A DNA stretch of 64,000 bases from Paenibacillus terricola. Lineage in GTDB: Bacteria; Bacillota; Bacilli; Paenibacillales; Paenibacillaceae. The translations under genes and the position numbers were made by a program. Under the pieces are notes generated by a model that was not told the origin of the DNA, made no database searches, and saw only the letters and a list, made by a program, of their open reading frames with translations. The number at the start of each line of letters is the position of its first letter. The first letter of the stretch is position 1. Below, piece after piece: positions 18,842-27,243 of the stretch. The DNA is taken from the NCBI RefSeq assembly GCF_014779765.1, contig NZ_JACXZA010000001.1, positions 1,116,001 to 1,180,000 of the forward strand, in the 5' to 3' direction.

Positions 18842-19154
18842 GTTCCACTCACGAATAGGTTCGAAATTTCGGACGCGCAGAGCAAGAACTTTTTTTGCCG
18901 AAGATGGATATTGGAGCGGGGAGGGTGAATAGGATGACAATACCCCTCTTCTTCAACAAGTAATTGTCACAGCACGCGCTGGATGGTCGATCTGTCTACG
19001 GCCGAGACAAATCGGGCGCTCCAACGTTCAAAAATAGTCAATAATCCAAGTTGCCAGAACATAAGATGAAGTATAAACTAGATACGAGAGGTAATTGTCA
19101 GAACATTTCGCCAATTACTGATTGATTATCTCCGAAGCAAGGGAGGGATTGCCG
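18842..19154. other. Intergenic stretch without a recognised gene
   Basis: About 310 bp with no recognised gene. It holds TAATTGTCA twice (about 18961 and 19091). It also holds a nine-codon ORF (18934-18963) with GGGAGGGTG 6 bp before its ATG, which could be a leader peptide or chance. Confidence 0.5.
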
Positions 19155-19751
19155 TTGAACAAGAGCCACGAAGTTGAATATTGCAATTTGGAGCTGCGAT
19201 TCGACCGCCGGCAAATCCAGAATCTCATTCGGGATCTGATTCAGGAAGGCTACTCTCTGTATTGGAGCGAAACGGAATATCAATTTCTAATCTCGATTCG
19301 TACGGGGCGCAAGCTAGTCAAGCTGCGATTCCAGCGCATCAAGCAGCGTTACAAGATTGTTGGCGACTATTTGATTAAGGACGAGAAGTTGTCGGAGTTA
19401 ATTGAGAAGCTGATCAACGACACACGCGGCCACGCGGTCGTGAAGCGGATTAAAGATCGTCAAATCGTAATCGAGAACATTATGTTCGGTGAAATTATAC
19501 GTTTAGTGGAGGTGTCCGGCATGGAACATCGGATTATTTATCAAAAAAAACCGTTTGTAACGATCGAAGAGATGATTCAGGCGTTCCAGTCGAAAAGAGC
19601 GGAGGAACGAGCGGTTGTTCTGCGCTACGAGCTCGACTATGAGTTGTCGGTACTGTACGAGGCGTTGTCGAACAATGATGAGGAGACGGTTGCATCGTCG
19701 AAGGAGAAGCTTGTCGGCCTCCGTTCGGAGATGCTCCAGCTGGAACTGTGA
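19155..19751 (+). CDS. Conserved hypothetical protein
   Basis: This 198-aa soluble protein is rich in charged residues, with no membrane segment, cofactor motif or signal peptide. I prefer the TTG at 19155, with GGGAGGG ending 7 bp before it, over an upstream in-frame start at 19122 without a ribosome site. The first 150 residues look mixed alpha/beta and the last 50 are helical and acidic. I recall similar proteins in Paenibacillus genomes carrying an uninformative peptide-synthetase-module label; nothing here supports that activity. Function unknown. Confidence 0.7.
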   Translation: MNKSHEVEYCNLELRFDRRQIQNLIRDLIQEGYSLYWSETEYQFLISIRTGRKLVKLRFQRIKQRYKIVGDYLIKDEKLSELIEKLINDTRGHAVVKRIKDRQIVIENIMFGEIIRLVEVSGMEHRIIYQKKPFVTIEEMIQAFQSKRAEERAVVLRYELDYELSVLYEALSNNDEETVASSKEKLVGLRSEMLQLEL

Positions 19752-19786
19752 CGAATTGCGGATAAATATAGCCAGGAAGTTACGTG

Positions 19787-19828
19787 AAGCAGGGGAGGCG
19801 GCCAACATGGCGTCGAACCTGCTTTTTC
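19787..19828 (+). terminator. Probable terminator after the 19155 gene
   Basis: AAGCAGG/CCTGCTT arms around a 24-nt loop that contains a small inner GCC/GGC stem, followed by a run of T. The long loop lowers confidence. Apart from this hairpin and the gnd promoter at 20006-20034, I recognise nothing between 19752 and 20083. Confidence 0.45.
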
Positions 19829-20005
19829 CATATAAGAATTTTTAATTTTCGAGTGAATTTGGAAAGGATATTGGCGAGGCGAAGCGGGGACGTTCATCCC
19901 TGAATTTTCTCGATAGAGGGTTTCTCATTTGGCGTAGAATAACAAAGACTTAATAATGCGATTAGAAAAAGTAATGAATGAAGGCGCTTTTTTCCTAAAC
20001 GACAG

Positions 20006-20034
20006 TTTTCATCAGCGGATAAAACGAGTACAAT
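20006..20034 (+). promoter_or_regulatory. Sigma-A promoter of gnd
   Basis: TTTTCA -35 (20006-20011), 17-bp spacer, TACAAT -10 (20029-20034), 50 bp before the gnd start. Confidence 0.55.
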
Positions 20035-20083
20035 AGGTAGTATTGTGAAACAAATTATGTGAGATAAAGGATGGAAGAAACAG

Positions 20084-21496
20084 ATGTCTAAACAGCAAAT
20101 CGGCGTCATTGGCCTTGCAGTAATGGGCAAAAACCTGGCCCTTAACATTGAGAGCAGAGGATTCACTGTATCTGTATACAACCGCTCCCGTGAGAAAACG
20201 GACGATCTGATGCAAGAAGCAGCAGGCAAAAACCTGGTGCCTACGTACTCCATTGAAGAGTTCGTAGCATCCCTTGAAGTTCCACGCAAGATCCTGATCA
20301 TGGTTCAAGCTGGCGCAGGTACGGATGCAACGATCGATTCGCTCGTTCCTCACCTGACGGAAGGCGACATCATCATCGATGGCGGCAATGCATACTTCCC
20401 TGACACGCAGCGCCGCAGCAAAGACCTCGAAGCTAAAGGCTTCCGCTTCATCGGCACGGGCGTATCCGGCGGCGAAGAAGGCGCACTGAAAGGTCCTTCC
20501 ATCATGCCAGGCGGACAAGAGTCGGCTTACAAACTGGTTGAGCCAATTCTGACGGCAATCTCGGCTAAAGTTAACGGCGATGCATGCTGCACATATATCG
20601 GACCAGACGGCGCAGGCCACTACGTTAAGATGGTTCACAACGGCATCGAGTACGGCGACATGCAGCTCATCTGCGAAGCGTACAACCTGCTGCAATCGGT
20701 TCTTGGCCTGGATGCTAAAGAACTGCACGAAATTTTCACGGAGTGGAACAAAGGCGAACTCGACAGCTACCTGATCGAGATCACGGCTGACATCTTCTCC
20801 AAATACGACCCTGAGACGGGCAAACCGATGGTTGACGTCATCCTTGACTCCGCTGGCCAGAAGGGCACAGGCAAATGGACGAGCCAAAGCTCGCTCGACC
20901 TGGGAGTTCCGCTGTCGATCATCACGGAATCGGTATTCGCACGTTTCCTCTCCGCAATGAAAGAAGAGCGCGTTCAAGCTAGCAAGCTGCTCAAAGGGCC
21001 TAAGCCTGCTCCATTCCAAGGCGACAAAGCTGCATTCATCGAGAACGTGCGCAAAGCGCTGTTCGCGAGCAAAATCTGCTCGTACGCTCAAGGTTTCGCA
21101 CAAATGCGCGCGGCATCCGACGAGTACGGCTGGGACCTGCGTTACGGCGATATCGCAATGATCTTCCGCGGCGGCTGCATCATCCGTGCACGCTTCCTGC
21201 AGAACATCAAAGACGCATACGACCGCAACCCTGCGCTGTCCAACCTGCTCCTCGATCCTTACTTCCAAGAGATCGTCGAGTCGTACCAAGGCGCATGGCG
21301 TGAAGTTGTCGGAACGGCTGTGGCACAAGGTATCCCAGTGCCATCGTTCGCAAGCGCGATCGCATACTTCGACAGCTACCGTACGGAGCGTCTGCCTGCT
21401 AACCTGCTGCAAGCGCAACGCGACTACTTCGGCGCTCACACGTTCAAACGTCTGGACAAAGAAGGCACGTTCCACCACAACTGGATGAGCAACTAA
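20084..21496 (+). CDS. gnd: 6-phosphogluconate dehydrogenase, decarboxylating
   Basis: This 470-aa enzyme of the oxidative pentose phosphate pathway converts 6-phosphogluconate to ribulose 5-phosphate and CO2 with reduction of NAD(P). The N-terminal Rossmann fold has [12 protein letters not shown] (10-21). The substrate loop [18 protein letters not shown] and the catalytic Lys-His-Asn cluster ([13 protein letters not shown]) are present, as is the conserved C-terminal region. Length fits the long bacterial 6PGDH. Codons are strongly biased to C-ending forms, as expected for an abundant protein. I saw no clear terminator before the convergent gene at 21530. Confidence 0.97.
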   Translation: MSKQQIGVIGLAVMGKNLALNIESRGFTVSVYNRSREKTDDLMQEAAGKNLVPTYSIEEFVASLEVPRKILIMVQAGAGTDATIDSLVPHLTEGDIIIDGGNAYFPDTQRRSKDLEAKGFRFIGTGVSGGEEGALKGPSIMPGGQESAYKLVEPILTAISAKVNGDACCTYIGPDGAGHYVKMVHNGIEYGDMQLICEAYNLLQSVLGLDAKELHEIFTEWNKGELDSYLIEITADIFSKYDPETGKPMVDVILDSAGQKGTGKWTSQSSLDLGVPLSIITESVFARFLSAMKEERVQASKLLKGPKPAPFQGDKAAFIENVRKALFASKICSYAQGFAQMRAASDEYGWDLRYGDIAMIFRGGCIIRARFLQNIKDAYDRNPALSNLLLDPYFQEIVESYQGAWREVVGTAVAQGIPVPSFASAIAYFDSYRTERLPANLLQAQRDYFGAHTFKRLDKEGTFHHNWMSN

Positions 21497-21529
21497 TTGC
21501 CTGAGTGGGTGAGGAGGATGGGGGTTGTC

Positions 21530-21838
21530 CTAATGTAACGGGGACGACACGCCTTCCACTGCATCCTTCAGCCAACGGCGAAGACGGTCGACCTCATGGT
21601 CGCCACTCTTGCGCTGGATGAGGCTCATGGACGCTTCGGCGAACGAATGAAACGTTTTAAGCAAATGTGGCTGCGACAGATCCATTAACTTTGGGTCTGC
21701 GTCAGCCACTTTCTTTTTAATAAATTCCAGCAGCCAGATAACATCATCGCGGCAGAGCGGATAGCTGCTGTCCAGCAGACGGTTGACGCGTTCCGCGGCA
21801 GGATTATTTCTTGAATTCGACGTTGGATTGACATTCAT
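21530..21838 (-). CDS. Small hypothetical protein
   Basis: This 102-aa helical, soluble protein is not recognised. The frame is open to 21907, but the ATG at 21838 has an AAGGGG ribosome site 9 bp upstream, so the shorter product (starting MNVNPTSN) is preferred. It lies convergent to gnd and divergent from aroK. The sequence carries several Asp/Lys/Arg-rich helices and no cysteine pairs or membrane segment. Confidence 0.6.
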   Translation of the reverse strand: MNVNPTSNSRNNPAAERVNRLLDSSYPLCRDDVIWLLEFIKKKVADADPKLMDLSQPHLLKTFHSFAEASMSLIQRKSGDHEVDRLRRWLKDAVEGVSSPLH

Positions 21839-22021
21839 GAACGACGGCCCCTTCCACTTCATATGTACTACTATCATCTCTACGGCAAAAGAAAGATTTT
21901 TATACACGGCTTTACGGAAAAAATGGTATGATAAGGCGGTATGCGCTTACGAAGACGCGTACGTAGAAAGCAATTTGCTAAGCATATGCTGACGAAGAAA
22001 GCAGTTTTAGGGGGATTATGG

Positions 22022-22585
22022 ATGAGTGGACAACCCAATCCACAAACGGCTGCACCTAACAAAGGCACATTCAACAAAATCGTCCTCGTTGGTTTCATGG
22101 GGACAGGCAAATCGACGGTGTCGCGGCTGCTCGCAGAGCGGATGGGCTGGCAGCGAATCGATTCAGATGAAGAGATTGAACGCCGGTCAGGCAAGTCAAT
22201 CCCCGAACTGTTCGCTGAAGGTGGAGAAGATTATTTCCGTGATGTAGAGACAGCTGCCTTGCAGGCGCTCATGGCATTGGAACAACCATCAGTTATTGCA
22301 ACAGGCGGTGGTGCCGTACTGCGCGAGGCCAATCGGGCTTGCATGCTGAGCAACTCCTTCGTCGTTGCCCTTAAGGCAGACGAAGCACATATTATTGCAC
22401 GTGTGGGCAATGACCCTTCAAGACCGCTGCTGCAAGGAGATGCAACCGCTAATGTACGGCGTTTGCTCGATGCACGCAGAACGGCATATGATTTTGCCAC
22501 ATTGTCGATCGATACAACCGGTCTAACCCCGGATGAGGTGTGCAGCGCAATTATTGAGCAGTGGACAACTTCTACTTCTACATAA
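22022..22585 (+). CDS. aroK: Shikimate kinase
   Basis: This 187-aa enzyme phosphorylates shikimate at the 3-OH with ATP, the fifth step of the shikimate pathway. Walker A is GFMGTGKST (24-32). A DSDEEIERR segment supplies the substrate-binding Asp, and GGGAVLR matches the shikimate-binding GGG loop. The ATG at 22022 is chosen because AGGGGG lies 7 bp upstream; an earlier in-frame start at 21941 lacks a site. The product has an N-terminal tail of about 20 residues before the fold. aroA follows 22 bp downstream, so the two steps of the pathway are co-transcribed. Confidence 0.93.
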   Translation: MSGQPNPQTAAPNKGTFNKIVLVGFMGTGKSTVSRLLAERMGWQRIDSDEEIERRSGKSIPELFAEGGEDYFRDVETAALQALMALEQPSVIATGGGAVLREANRACMLSNSFVVALKADEAHIIARVGNDPSRPLLQGDATANVRRLLDARRTAYDFATLSIDTTGLTPDEVCSAIIEQWTTSTST

Positions 22586-22607
22586 CTTTAAAGGAGAATC
22601 GACGAAT

Positions 22608-23900
22608 ATGGATGTTATCGTAACCCCAACACCAAAGCTTCAAGGTGATATTCAAGCACTCTCTTCTAAGAACTATACGACTCGCTACCTGCTTGTAGCA
22701 GCACTTGCAGAAGGTACGAGCACGGTGTACTATCCCGCACATAGCGAAGACAGCGATGCAATGCGCCGCTGCATTCGCGACTTGGGCGCGACGATTGAAG
22801 AGGATGATGAGAAAATCGTCATTACCGGCTTCGGCAGCCGCCCAAGCAATGTGAAAGAATTGAACGTAGGCAATGCAGGTGCGGTACTTCGTTTCTTGAT
22901 GGCAATCGCATCGCTTAGCCCTGAGATTACGTTCGTGAATACGTACCCGGATTCGCTCGGCAAGCGCCCTCATGACGATCTGATTGATTCGCTGCAGCAG
23001 CTTGGTGCACAGATTGAGCACCGTGAAGGCAAACTGCCGATTACGATTCGCGGCGGCAATCTGAAAGGCGGCAAAATCACGGTATCCGGCAACATCAGCT
23101 CGCAGTTCCTTAGCGCACTGCTATTCCTGACGCCGCTTCTTGAAGAAGATAGCGAAATCGAAGTGCTGCACGATCTCAAATCGAAGATCGTCATCGGTCA
23201 GACGCTCGAAGTTATCGAGCAAGCCGGTATCGTTATTCATGCCAGCGAAGACTTGATGCACTACCGTATCCCAGGCCGTCAGAAGTATGCTGCGAAGACG
23301 TACCGCGTGCAAGGTGACTACCCAGGTTCTGCAGCGGTTCTTGCTGCTGCAGCGGTTACGGAATCCGATGTTACGCTCCGCGGTCTCGAAGAGAAGAGCA
23401 AGCAGGGCGAACGTGCGATCGTTGACGTGCTTCGCATGATGGAAGTACCTCTTACGCATGAAGACGCGGTAGTTCGCATTCAAGGCAACAAGAAGCTGAA
23501 AGCAGTGGAATTCGACGGGGACGTTGCAACGGATGCTGTGCTTGCGATGGTAGCAGCAGCTGTATTCGCTGAAGGCACTTCCCGTTTCTATAACGTTGAG
23601 AATCTTCGTTACAAAGAATGTGACCGTATTACGGACTACTTGAATGAGCTTCGTAAAGCTGGCGCAAACGTAGAAGAGCGCCAGAGCGAGATTATCGTCC
23701 ATGGCCGTCCTGAAGGTGTAGAAGGCGGCGTTGAGATCGATGCGCACTACGATCACCGTGTCATTATGGCGCTGACGATCGTAGGCCTGCGCTCGCAGCG
23801 TCCAATCCGCATCAAGGATGCGCATCATGTTGCGAAATCGTATCCAATCTACTTCGACCACCTGAAGGCGCTTGGCGCGCAAGTGGAATGGGTGGAGTAA
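22608..23900 (+). CDS. aroA: EPSP synthase (3-phosphoshikimate 1-carboxyvinyltransferase), divergent form
   Basis: This 430-aa enzyme would join shikimate 3-phosphate and PEP; the product of aroK just upstream is its substrate. Catalytic residues recognisable by family alignment are Lys21, Arg26, Arg95, Arg120, Ser164-Ser165-Gln166, Asp309, Lys336-Glu337-Arg340, Arg384 and Lys410. Two signatures deviate. The usual GDKSxSHR-type segment reads SSKNYTTR, and the usual NAGTAxRP reads NAGAVLRF. The latter replaces the Thr and Pro equivalent to E. coli T97 and P101, both near the PEP/glyphosate site. The start ATG at 22608 has AAGGAG 11 bp upstream. Confidence 0.9.
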   Translation: MDVIVTPTPKLQGDIQALSSKNYTTRYLLVAALAEGTSTVYYPAHSEDSDAMRRCIRDLGATIEEDDEKIVITGFGSRPSNVKELNVGNAGAVLRFLMAIASLSPEITFVNTYPDSLGKRPHDDLIDSLQQLGAQIEHREGKLPITIRGGNLKGGKITVSGNISSQFLSALLFLTPLLEEDSEIEVLHDLKSKIVIGQTLEVIEQAGIVIHASEDLMHYRIPGRQKYAAKTYRVQGDYPGSAAVLAAAAVTESDVTLRGLEEKSKQGERAIVDVLRMMEVPLTHEDAVVRIQGNKKLKAVEFDGDVATDAVLAMVAAAVFAEGTSRFYNVENLRYKECDRITDYLNELRKAGANVEERQSEIIVHGRPEGVEGGVEIDAHYDHRVIMALTIVGLRSQRPIRIKDAHHVAKSYPIYFDHLKALGAQVEWVE

Positions 23901-23987
23901 TATTTGATGAACTCGGATATATTGCAATAGGGCAATATAGATGATGCTTATACGATCATTACATGGTAGGGCAGGAGGGCTTTGAAC

Positions 23988-24422
23988 ATGGCATATGCAC
24001 ATCCTTCTAGAGAGCAGCTGAAGGAGCTGTTGGAGCGTTCGAATACGATCGCAGTCGTCGGCTTGTCCGACAAACCGGATCGTACGTCTTATATGGTGTC
24101 ACAAGCAATGCAAGCGAAGGGGTATCGGATTATTCCGGTCAATCCTAACGCCGAGACGATTCTTGGCGAGAAAAGCTACGCGACGCTTCGCGACATTCCA
24201 GAACCTGTCGATATCGTCAACGTATTCCGACGCAGCGAGCATACGCCGCCAGTAGCCGAGGAGGCTGTTGCAATCGGCGCGAAGGCATTGTGGCTGCAGC
24301 TTGGCATAGCCAATGAGGAAGCAGCTGCCACAGCACAAGACAATGGCCTGTTCGTTGTAATGGATCGCTGCATCAAGGTAGAAGATTCCATTCTTCTCCC
24401 GCACGGAAAAACAAAAAAATAA
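23988..24422 (+). CDS. CoA-binding domain protein (YccU-like)
   Basis: This 144-aa single Rossmann-like CoA-binding domain carries IAVVGLSDKPDRTSYMV near the N-terminus, which is the nucleotide-binding loop, then the conserved IIPVNPN and VDIVNVFRR segments. Family members are stand-alone homologues of the succinyl-CoA synthetase alpha N-domain. Their role is poorly defined. The ATG at 23988 is preferred over a TTG at 23982 because GGAGGG lies 8 bp before it. Confidence 0.85.
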   Translation: MAYAHPSREQLKELLERSNTIAVVGLSDKPDRTSYMVSQAMQAKGYRIIPVNPNAETILGEKSYATLRDIPEPVDIVNVFRRSEHTPPVAEEAVAIGAKALWLQLGIANEEAAATAQDNGLFVVMDRCIKVEDSILLPHGKTKK

Positions 24423-24540
24423 TGTGATATTATTCGATGTCTCTTCCCATAATAAAACAGGTTTCCGACATGGTACAGCGGCGATGACGCACTGTTTTGT
24501 GAAGCCCACTTATGCAAGCATCTGAGGAGGATGACATCGA

Positions 24541-25191
24541 ATGTATCCAGTTAACCAGCAAGGTTCGCAGTTCCAGTCCAATTTCCAACAGCAGCAACCG
24601 AATCAAGCAGGCCACTATGTACAGTCCCATTACCAAGGCCAATTGAGCCAACCAAGCTTCGGTCAACCAGGTGTTATTCCTTCAGGTTATCAATCGAACA
24701 GCCAACACAACTATTCCAACCAATCGGCGTTCGGCGGAAATCAACACTACCAACAATATACGCCGATGAGCCAATCGCTTGGTCCTGTTATTTCTCGCGT
24801 GGGCTGGCAAGCAGGCCCGGACCTGCATCAACAGCATCAACAGCAACAGTATCAACAACATATGCAACAGCCTCAGCAGTCGCATAGCTATTCGCAAGCG
24901 CAAACGGGAGGCCAATATGGCGTAGGTCCAGTGATTTCCCGTTATGGTTACCAAGCGGGTCAAGACAGCATGGGTCCGGTTAACCAAGTGTTCAATCAAC
25001 AATCGAACCAATCAAATCAGGCTAACCAAGGATTCTACCAGCCGCAGCATTTCGGTGCGTCCCATATGAACGCAGGTTATGCTGCACAAAGCCACACTGG
25101 CCAGCATCCGGTATATGAGGCGACGAACGCGTATCAGCAAGCAGGTCCTGTTATTTCGCATTTTGGCGGATATGAATCGAATCAGCACTAA
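24541..25191 (+). CDS. Gln-rich low-complexity protein with three GPVIS repeats
   Basis: This 216-aa protein contains 52 glutamines (24%), many His, Asn, Ser, Tyr and Gly, and no lysine or cysteine. A motif recurs three times: GPVISRVGWQAG (81-92), GPVISRYGYQAG (129-140) and GPVISHFGGY (202-211). There is no signal peptide or membrane segment. The start ATG has a GGAGG site and the frame is clean, so it is very likely expressed. I do not recognise the family; spore-coat, matrix-like or phase-separating protein are possibilities without direct support. The gene ends at the 25214 hairpin. Confidence 0.75.
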   Translation: MYPVNQQGSQFQSNFQQQQPNQAGHYVQSHYQGQLSQPSFGQPGVIPSGYQSNSQHNYSNQSAFGGNQHYQQYTPMSQSLGPVISRVGWQAGPDLHQQHQQQQYQQHMQQPQQSHSYSQAQTGGQYGVGPVISRYGYQAGQDSMGPVNQVFNQQSNQSNQANQGFYQPQHFGASHMNAGYAAQSHTGQHPVYEATNAYQQAGPVISHFGGYESNQH

Positions 25192-25213
25192 GTGTAGATG
25201 AGGCAGTGAACGA

Positions 25214-25251
25214 GGGCTGTTTTCGGCGATAATGCTGAAAACAGCCTTCCT
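25214..25251 (+). terminator. Probable terminator of the Gln-rich protein gene
   Basis: 10-bp stem GGCTGTTTTC/GAAAACAGCC followed by a short pyrimidine tract (TTCCTT). The weak T tract leaves some doubt. Confidence 0.65.
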
Positions 25252-25267
25252 TATCGTACACACCTCT

Positions 25268-25296
25268 TTGACAAAACGCACAGCAGCGCGTACGAT
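25268..25296 (+). promoter_or_regulatory. Sigma-A promoter of the PTS operon
   Basis: Perfect TTGACA -35 (25268-25273), 17-bp spacer, TACGAT -10 (25291-25296), 57 bp before the EIICBA start. I did not find a convincing cre site or antiterminator hairpin. Confidence 0.6.
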
Positions 25297-25353
25297 CTTT
25301 AAAGGACGGCGACAGTCGTTTCACCTTGAACAAATGAGAGGAGGCAGCAGCGA

Positions 25354-27243
25354 GTGAACATCCTCGGACGGCTGCAGCAGCTCGGCAGATCATTCATGCT
25401 GCCAATGATCGCTCTGCCTGCAGCATCCATATTTCTTAGCTTAAGCGTGCTGCCATGGGACCGGATCCATCTGCCTCAGATGGCGGACTATCTGGCTTTG
25501 GCGAGCCAGGCTATTTTTACATTCTTGCCGTATATATTTGCAATAGGCGTTGCACTTGGCATGTCCGGCAATGCAGGAACGGCTGGAATGGCAGCACTTG
25601 TCGCTATGTTTATTTATAAGGGGATTACGAATGCCGGTAATCCGGAGATCGAACCAACCGTAATGATCGGTGCGATTATGGGCATTGTTTCTGGATTAAG
25701 TTACGAACGTTTCAAAAATATCAAGCTTCCCGAATACATACAGTTTTTCGGCGGACCTCGGTTTGTCCCGTTGTTTGTCAGTGTGTTTGCAGTTATTTTC
25801 TCATCCATGATGGTTGGCGCAAGTGATGATATTCAGAACGGCTTGATTCGTTTAGGGGAAATTGTTGATTCTGCCGGCGGGTTTGGCGTGTTCCTGTATG
25901 GATTTATTCATCGGATACTCGTTGTGTTTGGCTTGCACCATCTGTTGAACCACGTTTTCTGGTTTCAGGTTGGCGGCTACACAGCGCCGGACGGCACGGT
26001 TACCTTCGGCGATCTGCCGCGCTTCTTCGCAGGAGATCCAACCGCAGGGGCTTATATGGCAGGACTGTATCCAACGATGATGTTCGCACTGCCCGCAATC
26101 GCGCTCGCGATTATTCAGGAAGCGCGTGAGGACTTGAAGCCCAAAATTCGCAAAACGTTCCTAACGGCTGCTCTTGCTTCATTCTTAACAGGCGTTACCG
26201 AGCCAGTGGAATTCGCATTCTTATTCGTTGCGCCGTATTTGTTCGTCGTGCATGCCCTCTTATCAGGTGTCATGATGTGGGTGACATATGAGCTCGGTAT
26301 TCGCCATGGATTCTCGTTCTCGGCAGGTGCCATTGATTATGTACTTAATGAGCATCTGGCAACGCGAGGGTGGCTTATCATTCCGATCGGTCTTGTTTTT
26401 GGCATTATTTACTATGTGTTGTTCCGTTGGGCCATTCGACGGTTTCGCATTCCAACGCCTGGACGCGAGGAAGGCTCTCAGCTCGATGAATGGGCGGGAG
26501 ATATTCCTTACCGTGCACCACTTATTCTCGAAGCAATCGGCGGCAAAGAAAACATCGTACAGATGGAAGCTTGCATTACCCGACTTCGCCTGAAGGTGGA
26601 AAGCGAGAAGCAGTTGGACATTAACGCCCTGCGGAATCTTGGCGCAGCGGGTGTAATCCGGCTTGGCGGTGGACATGTGCAGGTTGTGTTCGGCACATTC
26701 TCTGAGCTGATCAAGGAAGAGATGAATAAGGTCATTCGCAATGGGCAATCGCAAGTTTTGTTCTGTTCGCCTATGCAGGGCCGTATGATGCCTTTGGAGG
26801 ACGTGCCGGATCCTATTTTTGCTGGCAAGCTGGTTGGGCAGGGCGTTGCGTTCATGCCTGACAGGGGAGAGCTTGTTTCACCGGTGAAAGGTACTGTCCT
26901 CATGATCTACCCGACGATGCATGCCATTGGCATCCGGTCCGAGTCTGGACTCGATGTTCTGCTGCATATCGGAATCGAGACTTCGAAGTTGACGGACAAA
27001 GGTTATTTTCAAGCGGTTGTGCAAGAGGGCGAGACTGTCATGCCAGGACAGCTGCTCATTCGGTTTGATCTAAATCGCGTGCGCAAGGCGAGCAAATCGC
27101 TTGCGACACCGATGGTCATTACAAATTCCGATATGGTCAAGACGTGGCGCTTCGCACCATTCAAAGCGGTGAAGAAGGGTCAGGCTTCGATTATGTCGGT
27201 CGTCTTAACAGAGAGAGACGGTGGGGGGAGAAGCGATGATTAA
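25354..27243 (+). CDS. nagE: PTS EIICBA, N-acetylglucosamine/glucose type
   Basis: This 629-aa sugar permease-phosphotransferase has three fused domains. EIIC spans about 1-370 (many helices, GNAGTAGMAALVAMF, HRILVVFGLHHLLNH). EIIB covers about 390-465 with phospho-Cys407 (MEACITRLRL). EIIA covers about 485-620 with phospho-His538 (VLLHIGIETS). Domain order C-B-A and sequence fit the glucose/GlcNAc family, closest to NagE by eye, though glucose or glucosamine specificity is possible. The start is GTG with AGGAGG 9 bp upstream. Its stop overlaps the enzyme I start by 8 bp. Confidence 0.88.
   Translation: MNILGRLQQLGRSFMLPMIALPAASIFLSLSVLPWDRIHLPQMADYLALASQAIFTFLPYIFAIGVALGMSGNAGTAGMAALVAMFIYKGITNAGNPEIEPTVMIGAIMGIVSGLSYERFKNIKLPEYIQFFGGPRFVPLFVSVFAVIFSSMMVGASDDIQNGLIRLGEIVDSAGGFGVFLYGFIHRILVVFGLHHLLNHVFWFQVGGYTAPDGTVTFGDLPRFFAGDPTAGAYMAGLYPTMMFALPAIALAIIQEAREDLKPKIRKTFLTAALASFLTGVTEPVEFAFLFVAPYLFVVHALLSGVMMWVTYELGIRHGFSFSAGAIDYVLNEHLATRGWLIIPIGLVFGIIYYVLFRWAIRRFRIPTPGREEGSQLDEWAGDIPYRAPLILEAIGGKENIVQMEACITRLRLKVESEKQLDINALRNLGAAGVIRLGGGHVQVVFGTFSELIKEEMNKVIRNGQSQVLFCSPMQGRMMPLEDVPDPIFAGKLVGQGVAFMPDRGELVSPVKGTVLMIYPTMHAIGIRSESGLDVLLHIGIETSKLTDKGYFQAVVQEGETVMPGQLLIRFDLNRVRKASKSLATPMVITNSDMVKTWRFAPFKAVKKGQASIMSVVLTERDGGGRSDD

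Noticed and set aside
19155-19751. Peptide synthetase module
   Set aside because: The 198-aa product has no condensation, adenylation or carrier motif; the label some databases give similar proteins is not supported.
20012-21478. A 488-codon open frame on the minus strand across gnd
   Set aside because: It lies antisense to a highly codon-biased, clearly recognisable gnd gene. The translation is Cys/Arg/Val-rich with no family features and no ribosome site, as expected from biased codons read backwards.
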